Shown here in pieces: positions 15,361 through 23,656 of a DNA stretch of 25,163 nt (the first letter of the stretch is position 1; every line of letters begins with the position of its first letter). The stretch is from CBDFGT01 sp965247225 (GTDB taxonomy: Bacteria > Pseudomonadota > Alphaproteobacteria > Rhizobiales > Rhizobiaceae). Location of the stretch: assembly GCA_965247225.1 (NCBI GenBank), contig CBDFGT010000031.1, positions 1 to 25,163 of the forward strand. Reading direction: 5' to 3'. A model generated the notes under the pieces. It saw only the letters and a program-made list of their open reading frames with translations, ran no database searches and had not been told where the DNA came from. The translations under genes were made by a program, and so were the position numbers.

Positions 15361-15540
15361 TTATATATTTTCAGATAAAATTTTACAAGAATTCTATTTT
15401 ACAGCATTTTACCGGTATTTTATTCATCCTTTATATTATTTTTATTTTTGTTTTAATAGCAATTTATATTTAGTTTATTGGAATTTTATATTTATTTTGT
15501 GATATTTTATACTTAATTCTGCCGTTTAATTTTGCGGTAT
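15361..15540. promoter_or_regulatory. Extremely AT-rich upstream region with repeated ATTTTA motifs
   Basis: By hand count only 33 of these 180 bases are G or C, against more than half in the surrounding genes. ATTTTA occurs at 15380, 15396, 15406, 15417, 15483 and 15504; most intervals (10, 11, 66, 21) are close to whole DNA turns. The stretch ends 45 bases before the start of a secreted cysteine peptidase gene. It is a candidate for curved DNA or for binding of an H-NS-like silencer such as MucR/Ros. Confidence 0.55.
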
Positions 15541-15585
15541 TTCAAATTGTCCATGTCATGTTCCCTGCACAACGAGGAAAAAGAC

Positions 15586-16188
15586 ATGACAAAAACAAGA
15601 AAAAGCCTGACACTTATTTTCTCTTCCCTGACAGCCCTGCTTTCGACACAGGCTCTGGCACTTCCATACAGCATGACAGTGGAGGGAAAGACCAACCCGC
15701 CCATCGGTCATTATGAGTTTTGCAAGGCAAATCCTGACGAATGCACCTCCCTAAGCTCTGATCCGGGCCCGACAGTGCTGACGCAAGACACCTGGAAAAC
15801 CATTTTGAATATCAATTATACCGTCAATACATCGATACAGCCCATGACGGATATGGAAATCTATGGCACGGAGGAACGCTGGGCCTACCCGCGAACCGTT
15901 GGCGACTGCGAAGATTATGCGCTGCTGAAACGCAAAATGCTGGAACGCGCCGGACTTTCGCAAGCCGACCTCCTGATGACAGTTGTGTTGCAACCCAATG
16001 GCGACGGGCATGCTGTTTTGACCGTGCGCACCGACCATGGTGACTTTATTCTGGACAATATGCGCCAGAAGGTCATGCTCTGGTCACAAACAGAGTACAA
16101 GTATCTCAAACGGCAGTCGACGACCAATGCGGCCCAGTGGGTCAAGCTGGATGACGGTCGCACGACGGCAGTCGGCAGTATCGAGTAA
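15586..16188 (+). CDS. Transglutaminase-like cysteine peptidase (BTLCP/DUF920), secreted
   Basis: The 200-residue product has a signal peptide (MTKTRKSLTLIFSSLTALLS, cleavage near TQALA at about residue 25), so it is probably periplasmic. The catalytic triad of bacterial transglutaminase-like cysteine proteinases is visible: Cys108 in VGDCEDYALLKR, His142 in GHAVLTVRT and Asp157 in FILDN. In some proteobacteria members of this family (LapG) cleave surface adhesins under c-di-GMP control, but rhizobial BTLCP proteins are mostly uncharacterised and no LapD partner is seen here. ATG 15586 has GAGGA 7 bases upstream; a longer in-frame start at 15532 would bury the signal peptide. A strong terminator follows. 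Confidence 0.9.
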   Translation: MTKTRKSLTLIFSSLTALLSTQALALPYSMTVEGKTNPPIGHYEFCKANPDECTSLSSDPGPTVLTQDTWKTILNINYTVNTSIQPMTDMEIYGTEERWAYPRTVGDCEDYALLKRKMLERAGLSQADLLMTVVLQPNGDGHAVLTVRTDHGDFILDNMRQKVMLWSQTEYKYLKRQSTTNAAQWVKLDDGRTTAVGSIE

Positions 16189-16245
16189 TTCCTGACCATA
16201 GTGATTTATCCCCCCGGATTTCACGTCCCTGAAATCTGGACCTTG

Positions 16246-16277
16246 GCCGACCTGCACCCTGCCGGTCGGCTTTTTTC
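16246..16277 (+). terminator. Intrinsic terminator after the cysteine peptidase gene
   Basis: GCCGACC (16246-16252) pairs with GGTCGGC (16264-16270) and is followed at once by six T's (16271-16276). It lies 58 bases after the peptidase stop codon. Confidence 0.88.
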
Positions 16278-16361
16278 TTGCGTCAAACCCGTTACCCATG
16301 AAACATCAGTTGCTGTAACATCGGTCACAGAATCGATGAGATCCCTTGCCGCGCGAGCTTG

Positions 16362-17099
16362 ATGATGAATGACAAAAAAGCGCCAGGGCCTGGCCCGGAC
16401 GAACGTCCGCTGCTGACGTCAGCCATGGCCGCAAGAATAGTGGTTGTCATAACTCTTCTGGTATGCCTTACGCTTGCGCTGATTTTTGCCGGACGCTGGC
16501 TTGGCGCACGCCTGGCCATGGGCGGTTTTTCTGACAGCCCTGAAATTCTGGACATCTTTATCGGACAGGATCATCTGAAACTGCCTTCCAATGCTGTCAG
16601 AACGGACACCCAGCGCAAAACCGGACCGGCAGAGCAAATCGATCTTGTCCTGACCTGGCCGGAACTGGAGGGCTACTCGCATGACAATCGAAACCGGTTT
16701 TATGACATCACGGACGCAGGCAGCCTGATATTTGTGGAAATTTCACAGCGCACCATGACCCATGACATGGCCGGCAGATTTAATCCCGTTTACAGGCGTC
16801 TGTTACAGCCGCAGGCGATACCCGGGCCTTCGGGCCTTACGGGATACAGGTTCAGGCCAGACAGCAGCTACCGTGGTGAAGTCCTGTTTGTCAGCCCGTC
16901 CGGCAGCAACCCTTCCTTTGCGATGCGCTGCATGGAGACACCGGAAATTCAGGGGGCCGCCAATACGGACTGTCAAAATGACACGGAAGCCGGACAGGAT
17001 CTGACGATCATGACCCGCTATTCCAAACGCTTGCTACCGCAGTGGCAAGCCATCGACACTGCAATAAAGACTTATATAAAACAACATATTGCAGAATAG
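16362..17099 (+). CDS. Single-pass membrane protein of unknown function
   Basis: I do not recognise this 245-residue protein. An N-terminal cytoplasmic segment rich in Pro (KKAPGPGPDERPLL) is followed by one hydrophobic span at about residues 22-45 (ARIVVVITLLVCLTLALIFA). The remaining 200 residues should be periplasmic. This part contains two cysteines close together (FAMRCMETPEIQGAANTDCQ) that could form a disulfide loop, and a FVSPSGSNPSFAMRC segment. Codon use resembles the neighbours. ATG 16362 is chosen; 16365 is equally possible. It sits between a terminator and the D,D-carboxypeptidase gene, separated from the latter by 188 bases, so it is probably its own transcript. An envelope role is only a guess from topology. 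Confidence 0.75.
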   Translation: MMNDKKAPGPGPDERPLLTSAMAARIVVVITLLVCLTLALIFAGRWLGARLAMGGFSDSPEILDIFIGQDHLKLPSNAVRTDTQRKTGPAEQIDLVLTWPELEGYSHDNRNRFYDITDAGSLIFVEISQRTMTHDMAGRFNPVYRRLLQPQAIPGPSGLTGYRFRPDSSYRGEVLFVSPSGSNPSFAMRCMETPEIQGAANTDCQNDTEAGQDLTIMTRYSKRLLPQWQAIDTAIKTYIKQHIAE

Positions 17100-17287
17100 T
17101 TTTTTCGTTTTCGACCACTTTCCAACGGGACGGACACGGATTTGAAAACAGACGGAACCTGTCAAACCATGCCAACTCTATAAAGAGATTGGTAACCCTA
17201 AACCTGTATTGTCACATCAACGAATGTCCGGGGGGCAGCGTTCGGAAGGCCATAATTCTGTTTGTCAATGAAGAGTAGTTCGTATCA

Positions 17288-18733
17288 ATGATGCAAATGT
17301 CGTCCCAAAACCCCATAGCAACAGTGATACGCAAAGTGACCGTTCATCTGTTCACGCTCATTGTCCTTGCAACGGTCTGCATGACCACTGTTGCCCATGC
17401 GGCCAACTATGCCGGTATCGTGATTGATGCGAAGACCGGCAAGGTCTTGTACAGTCAGGATCCTGATGGCAGACGCTACCCTGCGTCCCTGACCAAGATG
17501 ATGACGCTTTATCTGGTTTTCGAGGCGCTGGAATCCGGTCGTATTTCCCTTTCCACGAAAGTCCCGGTTTCTGCCCATGCAGCCTCCGAACCGCCCTCCA
17601 AAATCGGCGTGCGTTCAGGTGGTTCCTTTACTGTCGAGCAGGGGATTCTTTCACTGGTGACCCGCTCTGCCAATGATGCAGCAACAGCCCTTGGCGAATT
17701 TGTCGGCGGTTCTGAATCGAACTTTGCCCGGATGATGACCGCAAAGGCCCGTGCACTGGGCATGACCCGCACTGTCTATCGCAATGCCAACGGCCTGCCC
17801 GACAAGGCACAGGTGACAACAGCGCGTGACCAGGCCCGTCTCGGTATCGCATTGCGCCAGCATTTTCCGCAGTATTATGGCTATTTCTCCACCCGCAGCT
17901 TTAAATTCGGCAAGCAGACTATCGGCAATCACAACCGTCTTCTGGGTGTCGTACGTGGCGTAGACGGCATCAAGACCGGCTTTACCAATGCTTCCGGCTT
18001 CAACCTTGTCACCTCCGCCCAGCTAGACGGTCGCAGCATTGTCGGCGTTGTGCTGGGTGGCAAGACCGGTGGCCAGCGCGACGCGCAGATGAAGGCCCTG
18101 GTGATGAAATATATGCCGCTGGCAAGCCGCAAAAGCGGTCAGGCCTATGCTGTTTCTGCACCACCCGTCATTTCTGCAAATGAGCCGGATGCTCCCGTGG
18201 TTGCTTCTGCACAGGCCGGTTCCTCCAATGTGATCGAACTGCCTCATGTCGGCCCCATGCCATCCGCGCGGTACACGGTGGCAGAAATCGCGGACGCCAT
18301 CGCTCCCAAAGAACCTGAGCTGGCAATGGTGGAAGCACAGGAACCATCAGATCCAACACAGCTGATCGCACCGCCGTCCAATGTAGCGATACCGCAGCCT
18401 GCCCCGGAATATGTTCCCGAGCTTGCCGCCACGCAACAGCCACAGCCTGTGGACGACGTCACAACAGCATCAACAAAGTCTGCATCCGAAGGGTGGGTTA
18501 TCCAGATTGGAGCTGCCCCCAGCAAGGATCAGGCCCTGAAACTCCTGCAGAAAGCGCAGGATAGTGGCGGCAAGGTATTGCGTTCCGCCACCCCTTTCAC
18601 CGTTGCCTTTACCAAGGGCAATTCCCAGCTTTACCGGGCCCGTTTTGGCGGGTTCGGCAATCAGGACAAGGCCGTTTCAGCGTGCAAAACCCTGAAAAGC
18701 AAAGGTTTCGGTTGCTGGGCAAGTCTTCAGTAG
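17288..18733 (+). CDS. D-alanyl-D-alanine carboxypeptidase (PBP5/6 type) with C-terminal SPOR domain
   Basis: This 481-residue periplasmic enzyme trims the terminal D-alanine from peptidoglycan stem peptides. A signal peptide ends near VAHA (residue 38). The penicillin-binding motifs are SLTK with catalytic Ser67 and Lys70, SAN at 127-129, and KTG at 229-231. After the catalytic domain (to about 270) comes a Pro/Ala-rich linker (about 280-395). A SPOR domain follows at about 405-481 (GWVIQIGAAPSKDQALKLL ... LYRARFGGF), which binds denuded septal glycan. The SPOR tail suggests action at the division site and is common in rhizobial members of the family, replacing the amphipathic anchor of E. 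coli PBP5. The start is ambiguous among ATG codons at 17288, 17291 and 17297. Confidence 0.95.
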   Translation: MMQMSSQNPIATVIRKVTVHLFTLIVLATVCMTTVAHAANYAGIVIDAKTGKVLYSQDPDGRRYPASLTKMMTLYLVFEALESGRISLSTKVPVSAHAASEPPSKIGVRSGGSFTVEQGILSLVTRSANDAATALGEFVGGSESNFARMMTAKARALGMTRTVYRNANGLPDKAQVTTARDQARLGIALRQHFPQYYGYFSTRSFKFGKQTIGNHNRLLGVVRGVDGIKTGFTNASGFNLVTSAQLDGRSIVGVVLGGKTGGQRDAQMKALVMKYMPLASRKSGQAYAVSAPPVISANEPDAPVVASAQAGSSNVIELPHVGPMPSARYTVAEIADAIAPKEPELAMVEAQEPSDPTQLIAPPSNVAIPQPAPEYVPELAATQQPQPVDDVTTASTKSASEGWVIQIGAAPSKDQALKLLQKAQDSGGKVLRSATPFTVAFTKGNSQLYRARFGGFGNQDKAVSACKTLKSKGFGCWASLQ

Positions 18734-18751
18734 CCGGGGTGTTGTATCCAT

Positions 18752-18773
18752 AGCAGCAGGTGTTTCTGCTGCT
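18752..18773 (+). other. 8-bp hairpin after the carboxypeptidase gene
   Basis: AGCAGCAG (18752-18759) pairs perfectly with CTGCTGCT (18766-18773) around a 6-base loop, 18 bases after the stop codon. There is no T-run, so it is at best a weak or Rho-assisted terminator or an mRNA 3' end. Confidence 0.45.
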
Positions 18774-18805
18774 CCTCGATTGTGTCATGTGTACGAGGTT
18801 CAAAA

Positions 18806-19078
18806 ATGTCATCGAACGAGAATGTTACCGGCAGCCCGTTCAGGGGAAAGCGGACGTCAAGGACGGGCGCAAAGGGGCTGCATCCGCTTCACGATGCGGC
18901 CATGCGGCTTGCAGATCTGGGACGTGGCGGCAAGAAACTGGTTGCAACCCGCGATCTGGTTGCCATGCTTTTGTCCCATGGCGCAAGGGCCTGGCGCGCC
19001 ACACAACCCGAAGCCAGCATTCACCTGCACGTGACATCACCCAACCGGAAACACCCGATCTGCCTGCGTTTGCGATAG
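18806..19078 (+). CDS. Small conserved-looking protein of unknown function
   Basis: I cannot name the family of this 90-residue protein. A good ribosome site (GAGG at 18795-18798, 7 bases before the ATG) and neighbour-like codon use support it as a gene. The N-terminal 27 residues are basic and probably disordered (SPFRGKRTSRTGAKG). The centre (HDAAMRLADLGRGGKKLVA, then TRDLVAMLLSHGARAW) looks like two helices. No signal peptide or membrane segment is seen. Its last 58 bases overlap the 3' end of a - strand open frame, so at least one of the two may be wrong or they overlap tail to tail. Confidence 0.6.
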   Translation: MSSNENVTGSPFRGKRTSRTGAKGLHPLHDAAMRLADLGRGGKKLVATRDLVAMLLSHGARAWRATQPEASIHLHVTSPNRKHPICLRLR

Positions 19079-19347
19079 AGCATGATGTCTCTGACTGGAA
19101 CCCATTCTGTTGGCTCAGGCGGCGGGAAATGGTGTGTCGGGTCGCGCGTGTCGTAGCAGGACGCATACGGCCAGGCCACCCGGCGCAACAGTGACCCCGC
19201 TTCAGCCAACCCTTCGGGCGACAAGGAATTTTCACGATCATCCTCGGCTTTTGTCTCGACCATACGTCCTTGTATGTCCATGCGCCAAAAGCCTTGATCC
19301 TCGTAAAAAATTCCTTGTCGCAGAATGGTTCCATTGAGAGACACCAT
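19021..19347 (-). CDS. Hypothetical protein downstream of DUF1489 gene
   Basis: An unrecognised frame of 108 residues starts 10 bases after the DUF1489 stop, which suggests co-transcription. The N-terminal half (GTILRQGIFYEDQGFWRMDI, then GRMVETKAEDD) has protein-like composition and codon use. The end (YRKRRQIGCFRLGDV) is less convincing and overlaps the 3' end of the + strand 90-residue gene. The ribosome site is weak. It could be a genuine small cytoplasmic protein or a chance frame. Confidence 0.4.
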   Translation of the reverse strand: MVSLNGTILRQGIFYEDQGFWRMDIQGRMVETKAEDDRENSLSPEGLAEAGSLLRRVAWPYASCYDTRDPTHHFPPPEPTEWVPVRDIMLYRKRRQIGCFRLGDVTCR

Positions 19348-19357
19348 GCTCTGGTTT

Positions 19358-19795
19358 CTACAACAGACCCAGTTCAGCCAGTTCACGTCGCAACTCCAGC
19401 GGCATGTCGCTGATGCCCGATCCCGTCAGATGGAGATCCCGCGGGGCTTCTTCCGGCTTGAGATAGCGCCAGCCCTGAAACGGCCGCCTGGGTTGCAGGG
19501 CCGTTTCCACCACTTCGGGTGCCAGCACCAGCTCGCAACGGCCGATGCCATCCGCACCGTTAAAGCTCCTGATATCAAGAAGGGTCTGGCGGGCCTGCAC
19601 CTGTCCCTTGATGACCCAGTAGAGCGAACCGCCATCAAGAAGTTCCTCAACCCGTTTGGGCACCATGCGGGTCACGTGACTGGAGTGCGGTTGCAGGCCC
19701 GCAGCCATTGCCAGTAGGGTGCGTTCGGCCACCCATTCGCGAAGATCATCAATGCTGTCTGCGCCAACGCACAGTTTGAGAATATGCAATGCCAT
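19358..19795 (-). CDS. DUF1489 family protein
   Basis: This 145-residue protein matches the DUF1489 family, small cytoplasmic proteins widespread in alphaproteobacteria. Typical features are the MALHILKLCVGADSIDDL start, HVTRMVPKRVEELLDGGSLYWVIKG in the middle, and CELVLAPEVVETALQPRRPFQGWRYL in the C-terminal half. The repeated basic/aromatic pattern is conserved but no catalytic motif stands out, and the function is not known. It lies 58 bases downstream of the serine dehydratase gene on the same strand and may be co-transcribed with it. Confidence 0.88.
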   Translation of the reverse strand: MALHILKLCVGADSIDDLREWVAERTLLAMAAGLQPHSSHVTRMVPKRVEELLDGGSLYWVIKGQVQARQTLLDIRSFNGADGIGRCELVLAPEVVETALQPRRPFQGWRYLKPEEAPRDLHLTGSGISDMPLELRRELAELGLL

Positions 19796-19853
19796 ATCTT
19801 ATCAATCCATTTGGCTGATCGGGGTCAAGGCATGTTCGCAGGCGTCCACAGTT

Positions 19854-21254
19854 TCAACACTCCACCACATTGACGGCAAGTCCTCCGGTCGAGGTTTCCT
19901 TGTATTTCTCGTTCATGTCGCGGCCTGTCTGGCGCATGGTTTCGATACAGGCATCCAGTGGCACGAAATGCCGGCCATCACCTTTCATCGCCAGCGATGC
20001 CGCCGTCACAGCCTTGACGGCCCCCAGCGCATTGCGCTCGATGCAGGGTACCTGCACCAGACCGGCGACCGGATCACAGGTCATGCCGAGATGGTGTTCC
20101 AGGGCAATTTCTGCAGCATTCTCAATCTGCTCCGGTGATCCGCCCATAACGGCGGCAAGACCGGCCGCCGCCATGGCCGCTGCCGAACCGACCTCACCCT
20201 GACAGCCGACCTCAGCACCGGAAATCGAGGCATTGTGCTTGATAATGCCACCGATGGCTGCAGCCGTCAGCAGATAGTCATGAATGCCGGATCTGTCGGC
20301 ATCCTCATGAAAATCCAGATAGTAGCGGATTGTTGCCGGAATGACACCGGCGGCACCATTGGTGGGAGCGGTCACCACGCGGCCACCTGCGGCATTTTCC
20401 TCGTTCACCGCCATGGCATAGACACTGAGCCAGTCATTGGCCTGCAACGGATTGATCTTGTTGGAGCGCCATTCTTCCTGCAATTTTGCGTGTATGCTGG
20501 CGGCGCGACGACGTACCTTCAGGCCACCGGGCATGATGCCCTCTCCCTTCAGTCCGCGGTCAATACAGCTGGTCATGGCGTCCCACAACCGGTCGAGACC
20601 GGCGTCCAGTTCATCTGCCGACATCAGCATCTGTTCATTTTCACGCTTCATCTGTGCAATGGTCAGACCGGAACGCCCTGCCATGTCCAGCATCTGTCCG
20701 GCCGTGGAAAAAGGATAGGGTACGCGCCGGCCGGAGGTCTTGTTTTTGGAGGCCTGCATGGCTTCCAGCTCCAGATCGGTGACCACGAAACCGCCACCGA
20801 CCGAATAATAGATCCGTTTCAAAAGCAGGCGGTCGTCGCGGTCGAAAGCCTCGAATACCATGCCATTGGCATGGCCGGGCAACGGCACTTTCCTGTCAAA
20901 AACCAGATCGTTCTTCGGCATGAAAGCATAGGCCGGGTGTCCGGGAGGCGTAATCCTGCCGGAACGTTCCACACTGTCAATGATCGCATCCATGGCATCC
21001 GGGTCCACCCTGTCGGCACGTTCGCCCATCAGGCCAAGGATCACGGCCCTGCCCGTTCCATGGCCGATGCCGGTAAAGGCCAGCGATCCGTGCAGGCTGA
21101 CCTTGATGGCCGAAACCCTTGCATTGGCAGGACGCGGCCATTCATCGCCCGCGATCAGATCGAGAAAGCGGTTTGCCGCCGTCATCGGCCCCATCGTGTG
21201 GGAACTGGACGGACCAATTCCGATTTTGAACACATCAAATACTGACAGAAACAT
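19854..21254 (-). CDS. sdaA: L-serine ammonia-lyase (iron-sulfur L-serine dehydratase)
   Basis: A 466-residue single-chain type II enzyme that converts L-serine to pyruvate and ammonia using a 4Fe-4S cluster. The N-terminal beta domain contains GIGPSSSHTMGP (about 12-23). The C-terminal alpha domain holds APTNGAAGVIPA and the cluster cysteines Cys351 (GAEVGCQGEVG), Cys393 (MTCDPVAG) and Cys404 (VQVPCIERN). The protein ends in Cys466 (VVEC); in characterised relatives the terminal cysteine occupies the catalytic iron until substrate displaces it. ATG 21254 is chosen because FLSVFDVFKIGIG is where the family begins; an upstream start at 21299 would add 15 unrelated residues. It is divergent from the DUF599 gene. 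Confidence 0.96.
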   Translation of the reverse strand: MFLSVFDVFKIGIGPSSSHTMGPMTAANRFLDLIAGDEWPRPANARVSAIKVSLHGSLAFTGIGHGTGRAVILGLMGERADRVDPDAMDAIIDSVERSGRITPPGHPAYAFMPKNDLVFDRKVPLPGHANGMVFEAFDRDDRLLLKRIYYSVGGGFVVTDLELEAMQASKNKTSGRRVPYPFSTAGQMLDMAGRSGLTIAQMKRENEQMLMSADELDAGLDRLWDAMTSCIDRGLKGEGIMPGGLKVRRRAASIHAKLQEEWRSNKINPLQANDWLSVYAMAVNEENAAGGRVVTAPTNGAAGVIPATIRYYLDFHEDADRSGIHDYLLTAAAIGGIIKHNASISGAEVGCQGEVGSAAAMAAAGLAAVMGGSPEQIENAAEIALEHHLGMTCDPVAGLVQVPCIERNALGAVKAVTAASLAMKGDGRHFVPLDACIETMRQTGRDMNEKYKETSTGGLAVNVVEC

Positions 21255-21411
21255 GTACGACCCGCCTTTGTGACCCCCGCACGATACTATGCCAAACACA
21301 TATCACAGTCGGGCAGCATGCCGACATCCTGTTTGATGGCAACGACATGGATGTGATGAAATTTCCGACATCTCCGTTTCCAGAATCGGTAATCCATGGC
21401 AGGATTGCGTC

Positions 21412-22131
21412 ATGACCTACGATGATATTCTTGCATTGATTTTTTTCATCCTGATCTGGACCGCCTTTTCGCATGCGACCAGTGGCAGCAGCAGTTTCGT
21501 CAAGCGGACAAGCCTGACACAGCTGATGAAAAAGCACCGCGCCAACTGGCTGCGCAATGCGCTTTCGCGTGATCTGCGGATGATCGACACCCAGATTTTG
21601 GCAGGTCTGCAAAACGGTACCGGTTTTTTTGCCTCCACCTCGATCTTCGCGCTCGGCGGCTGTTTTGCGCTTCTGGGCGCGACCGACCAGGTTCAGGCCA
21701 TCTATTCGGACCTGCCTTTTCTTTTGACCGGTGGCCGTTCGGGGTTTGAGCTCAAGGTTGCCGGGCTTGCCGGTATTTTTGGCTATGCGTTTTTCAAGTT
21801 CGGCTGGTCCTACCGGCTCTTCAATTATTGCTCTATCCTGTTTGGTGGCATTCCCATGCATCATGAGGCCCAGAAAGATCCCGAGCGCAGCCGGATTGCC
21901 GTGGAGCGGGCGATCCGCATGAATATTCTGGCTGCAACCAATTTCAATTCCGGGCTGCGGGCAATTTTTCTGTCCATCGGTTATCTCGGCTGGTTTATCA
22001 GCCCCCACGTTTTTATGGGGGCAACACTGTTCGTGATCATCATTTTGACACGTAGACAGTTTTACTCGGCTGCTCGCGAAGCGCTGATGGATGACTTCAA
22101 TCCCGGCACAGACATTACCAAAGCGGGCTGA
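21412..22131 (+). CDS. DUF599 family membrane protein
   Basis: The 239-residue protein is a DUF599 member with about four membrane segments (roughly 5-22, 72-92, 112-135 and 185-212). Family-typical stretches are DTQILAGLQNGTGFFASTS near 58-76, KFGWSYRLFNYCSILFGGIP near 128-147 and NFNSGLRAIFLSIGYLGWF. No function is established. AGGA at 21401-21404 is spaced 7 bases before the ATG. The next gene begins close after or overlaps the stop, so the two are likely in one transcript. Confidence 0.88.
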   Translation: MTYDDILALIFFILIWTAFSHATSGSSSFVKRTSLTQLMKKHRANWLRNALSRDLRMIDTQILAGLQNGTGFFASTSIFALGGCFALLGATDQVQAIYSDLPFLLTGGRSGFELKVAGLAGIFGYAFFKFGWSYRLFNYCSILFGGIPMHHEAQKDPERSRIAVERAIRMNILAATNFNSGLRAIFLSIGYLGWFISPHVFMGATLFVIIILTRRQFYSAAREALMDDFNPGTDITKAG

Positions 22132-22165
22132 CAGCCCTTCGACGTTTCAAAGGACCGCCAAAGGC

Positions 22166-23143
22166 ATGGTTGAGACTGCACATCCGGCGCAAGTCATGCC
22201 GCAGGCACCGCGTATTGCCATGCTCGACCTTTTGCGCGGCATTGCCCTGATCGCCATGGCGATCTTTCATCTTTCCTGGGATCTGGAATTTTTCCACTAT
22301 CTGGAACCCGGCACGGTTTCCTCCCCGGGCATGACGGTGTTTGCCCGTTCCATTGCCGCAAGCTTTCTGTTTCTGGCCGGTTTCAGCCTGTTTCTGGGCC
22401 ATTTTCCACAGGTGCGTTTTCGCCCTTTCTGGAAGCGTTTTGCGATGCTGGCTGCCTCTGCCGCAGCCATCAGTGCCGTAACCTATTATGTCATGCCGGG
22501 AGAATTCATCTTCTTCGGCATTTTGCACAGTATCGCAACGGCCAGCCTCATTGGCCTTATCTTCCTGCGCCTGCCCTGGCCTGTCGCCCTTGTCGTGGCG
22601 ATGGCCAGTATTGCCGCCCCGCTCACCCTGCGGGCCGATCTGTTCAATACGCCCGGGCTCTGGTGGGTGGGACTATCCACCCGGATTCCGCGCTCCAATG
22701 ATTATGTACCGCTCCTGCCATGGCTCGGCCCGTTTCTCCTCGGTCTTTCGGCCGCAAAGGTTTTCCACAGGCAATCCTGGCTTGAACGTCTTTCTCATAT
22801 TGCATTGCCACAAAATCGCTTGATTCTGACCCTCACAAAGGCTGGCCGCAACAGTCTGGTCTTTTATCTGGTCCATCAACCCGTATTGATCGCCTGTGTG
22901 TGGTGCTTTTCGCAACTGGTGCCTGCGGCTCCGGTTGATGCCCAGGCCCGTTACATACGCACGTGTGAAAATGCCTGCGCCGAAGGACAAGAAAAGCGAT
23001 TCTGCACGGCATTTTGCGCCTGCACATTGGACAGGCTTTTGGAAAAAAATATGTTTTCCGAACTCCAGCTTGGCTCCATCAATGTAGAGCATGATGTACG
23101 CATCGCTTCAATTTCCGCGTTTTGTTCTGCCCGCGCACAATAA
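22166..23143 (+). CDS. DUF1624 (heparan-alpha-glucosaminide N-acetyltransferase-like) membrane protein
   Basis: From ATG 22166 the protein is 325 residues with seven or more membrane segments. The family start is recognisable as MLDLLRGIALIAMAIFHLSWDL, and the later LPWLGPFLLGLSAAKVF and GRNSLVFYLVHQPVLI segments are typical. Relatives are thought to pass acetyl or acyl groups across membranes, but bacterial substrates are unknown. After the last membrane segment comes an extra soluble tail with a cysteine cluster C-x3-C-x8-C-x3-C-x-C (residues 267-286) and a sixth Cys at 320. An in-frame ATG at 22091 would overlap DUF599 by 41 bases; 22166 has AAAGGA upstream at 12 bases and is preferred with low certainty. 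Confidence 0.85.
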   Translation: MVETAHPAQVMPQAPRIAMLDLLRGIALIAMAIFHLSWDLEFFHYLEPGTVSSPGMTVFARSIAASFLFLAGFSLFLGHFPQVRFRPFWKRFAMLAASAAAISAVTYYVMPGEFIFFGILHSIATASLIGLIFLRLPWPVALVVAMASIAAPLTLRADLFNTPGLWWVGLSTRIPRSNDYVPLLPWLGPFLLGLSAAKVFHRQSWLERLSHIALPQNRLILTLTKAGRNSLVFYLVHQPVLIACVWCFSQLVPAAPVDAQARYIRTCENACAEGQEKRFCTAFCACTLDRLLEKNMFSELQLGSINVEHDVRIASISAFCSARAQ

Positions 23144-23155
23144 GAGTTGTTGAAA

Positions 23156-23629
23156 ATGAATGCATTCCGAATCAAGCCCATGCTGCTTCCATGGCCTCCG
23201 CTGGTTTTTGGTTTCCTGCTGATCGTTGCTTTCCTGGTTGACCGTTCCGGATATACAGGCATGGATTTTGCTGCAACGCCGACAACCGCCATGGTTGGTA
23301 TCCTGATGATTGCCAGCGGTGTGACGCTGGATATCTGGGCATTGAAGACGCTTTTTGACAGCAATACAACCTTTATGCCTCACCGTAGCCCGTCGCATCT
23401 TGTGACCCGCGGTCCCTTCCGGTTTTCACGTAATCCCATATACCTCGGTTATACCGTTACATCGCTTGGACTGGGCTTTCTGTTTGCAAATCCCTGGGCC
23501 TTTGTGGCCGCCATACTGGCTCTTGTCATTATATCACGCGCCATCGTGCGCCACGAAGAATGGCACTTGCTTTCCCGTTTTGGAATTGAATTTGAAAACT
23601 ATTGCCAGCGCACCCGCCGCTGGATCTGA
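23156..23629 (+). CDS. Isoprenylcysteine carboxyl methyltransferase (ICMT/PEMT) family membrane protein
   Basis: A 157-residue integral membrane protein with about four hydrophobic spans. The C-terminal half carries the SAM-binding family pattern: GPFRFSRNPIYLG (86-98), then HEEWHLLSRFG (133-143) and ENYCQRTRRWI at the end, corresponding to the RHPxYxG ... EExxLxxxFG ... YxxxVxRW pattern. Bacterial members methylate various lipids or small molecules; the substrate here is unknown. ATG 23156 follows AAGAG (23142-23146) by 9 bases and starts 12 bases after the DUF1624 stop, so they form one operon. Confidence 0.87.
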   Translation: MNAFRIKPMLLPWPPLVFGFLLIVAFLVDRSGYTGMDFAATPTTAMVGILMIASGVTLDIWALKTLFDSNTTFMPHRSPSHLVTRGPFRFSRNPIYLGYTVTSLGLGFLFANPWAFVAAILALVIISRAIVRHEEWHLLSRFGIEFENYCQRTRRWI

Positions 23630-23656
23630 CCCAAAGCCTTTACGGCCCCTCAAGCC

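Noticed and set aside
15067..15378. 103-codon + strand open frame in the long intergenic region
   Set aside because: No ribosome site, starts at the terminator tail, ends in the AT-rich island, and looks like no known protein.
20235..21245. 336-codon + strand open frame across sdaA
   Set aside because: It is antisense to a clear full-length L-serine dehydratase and shows no family features.
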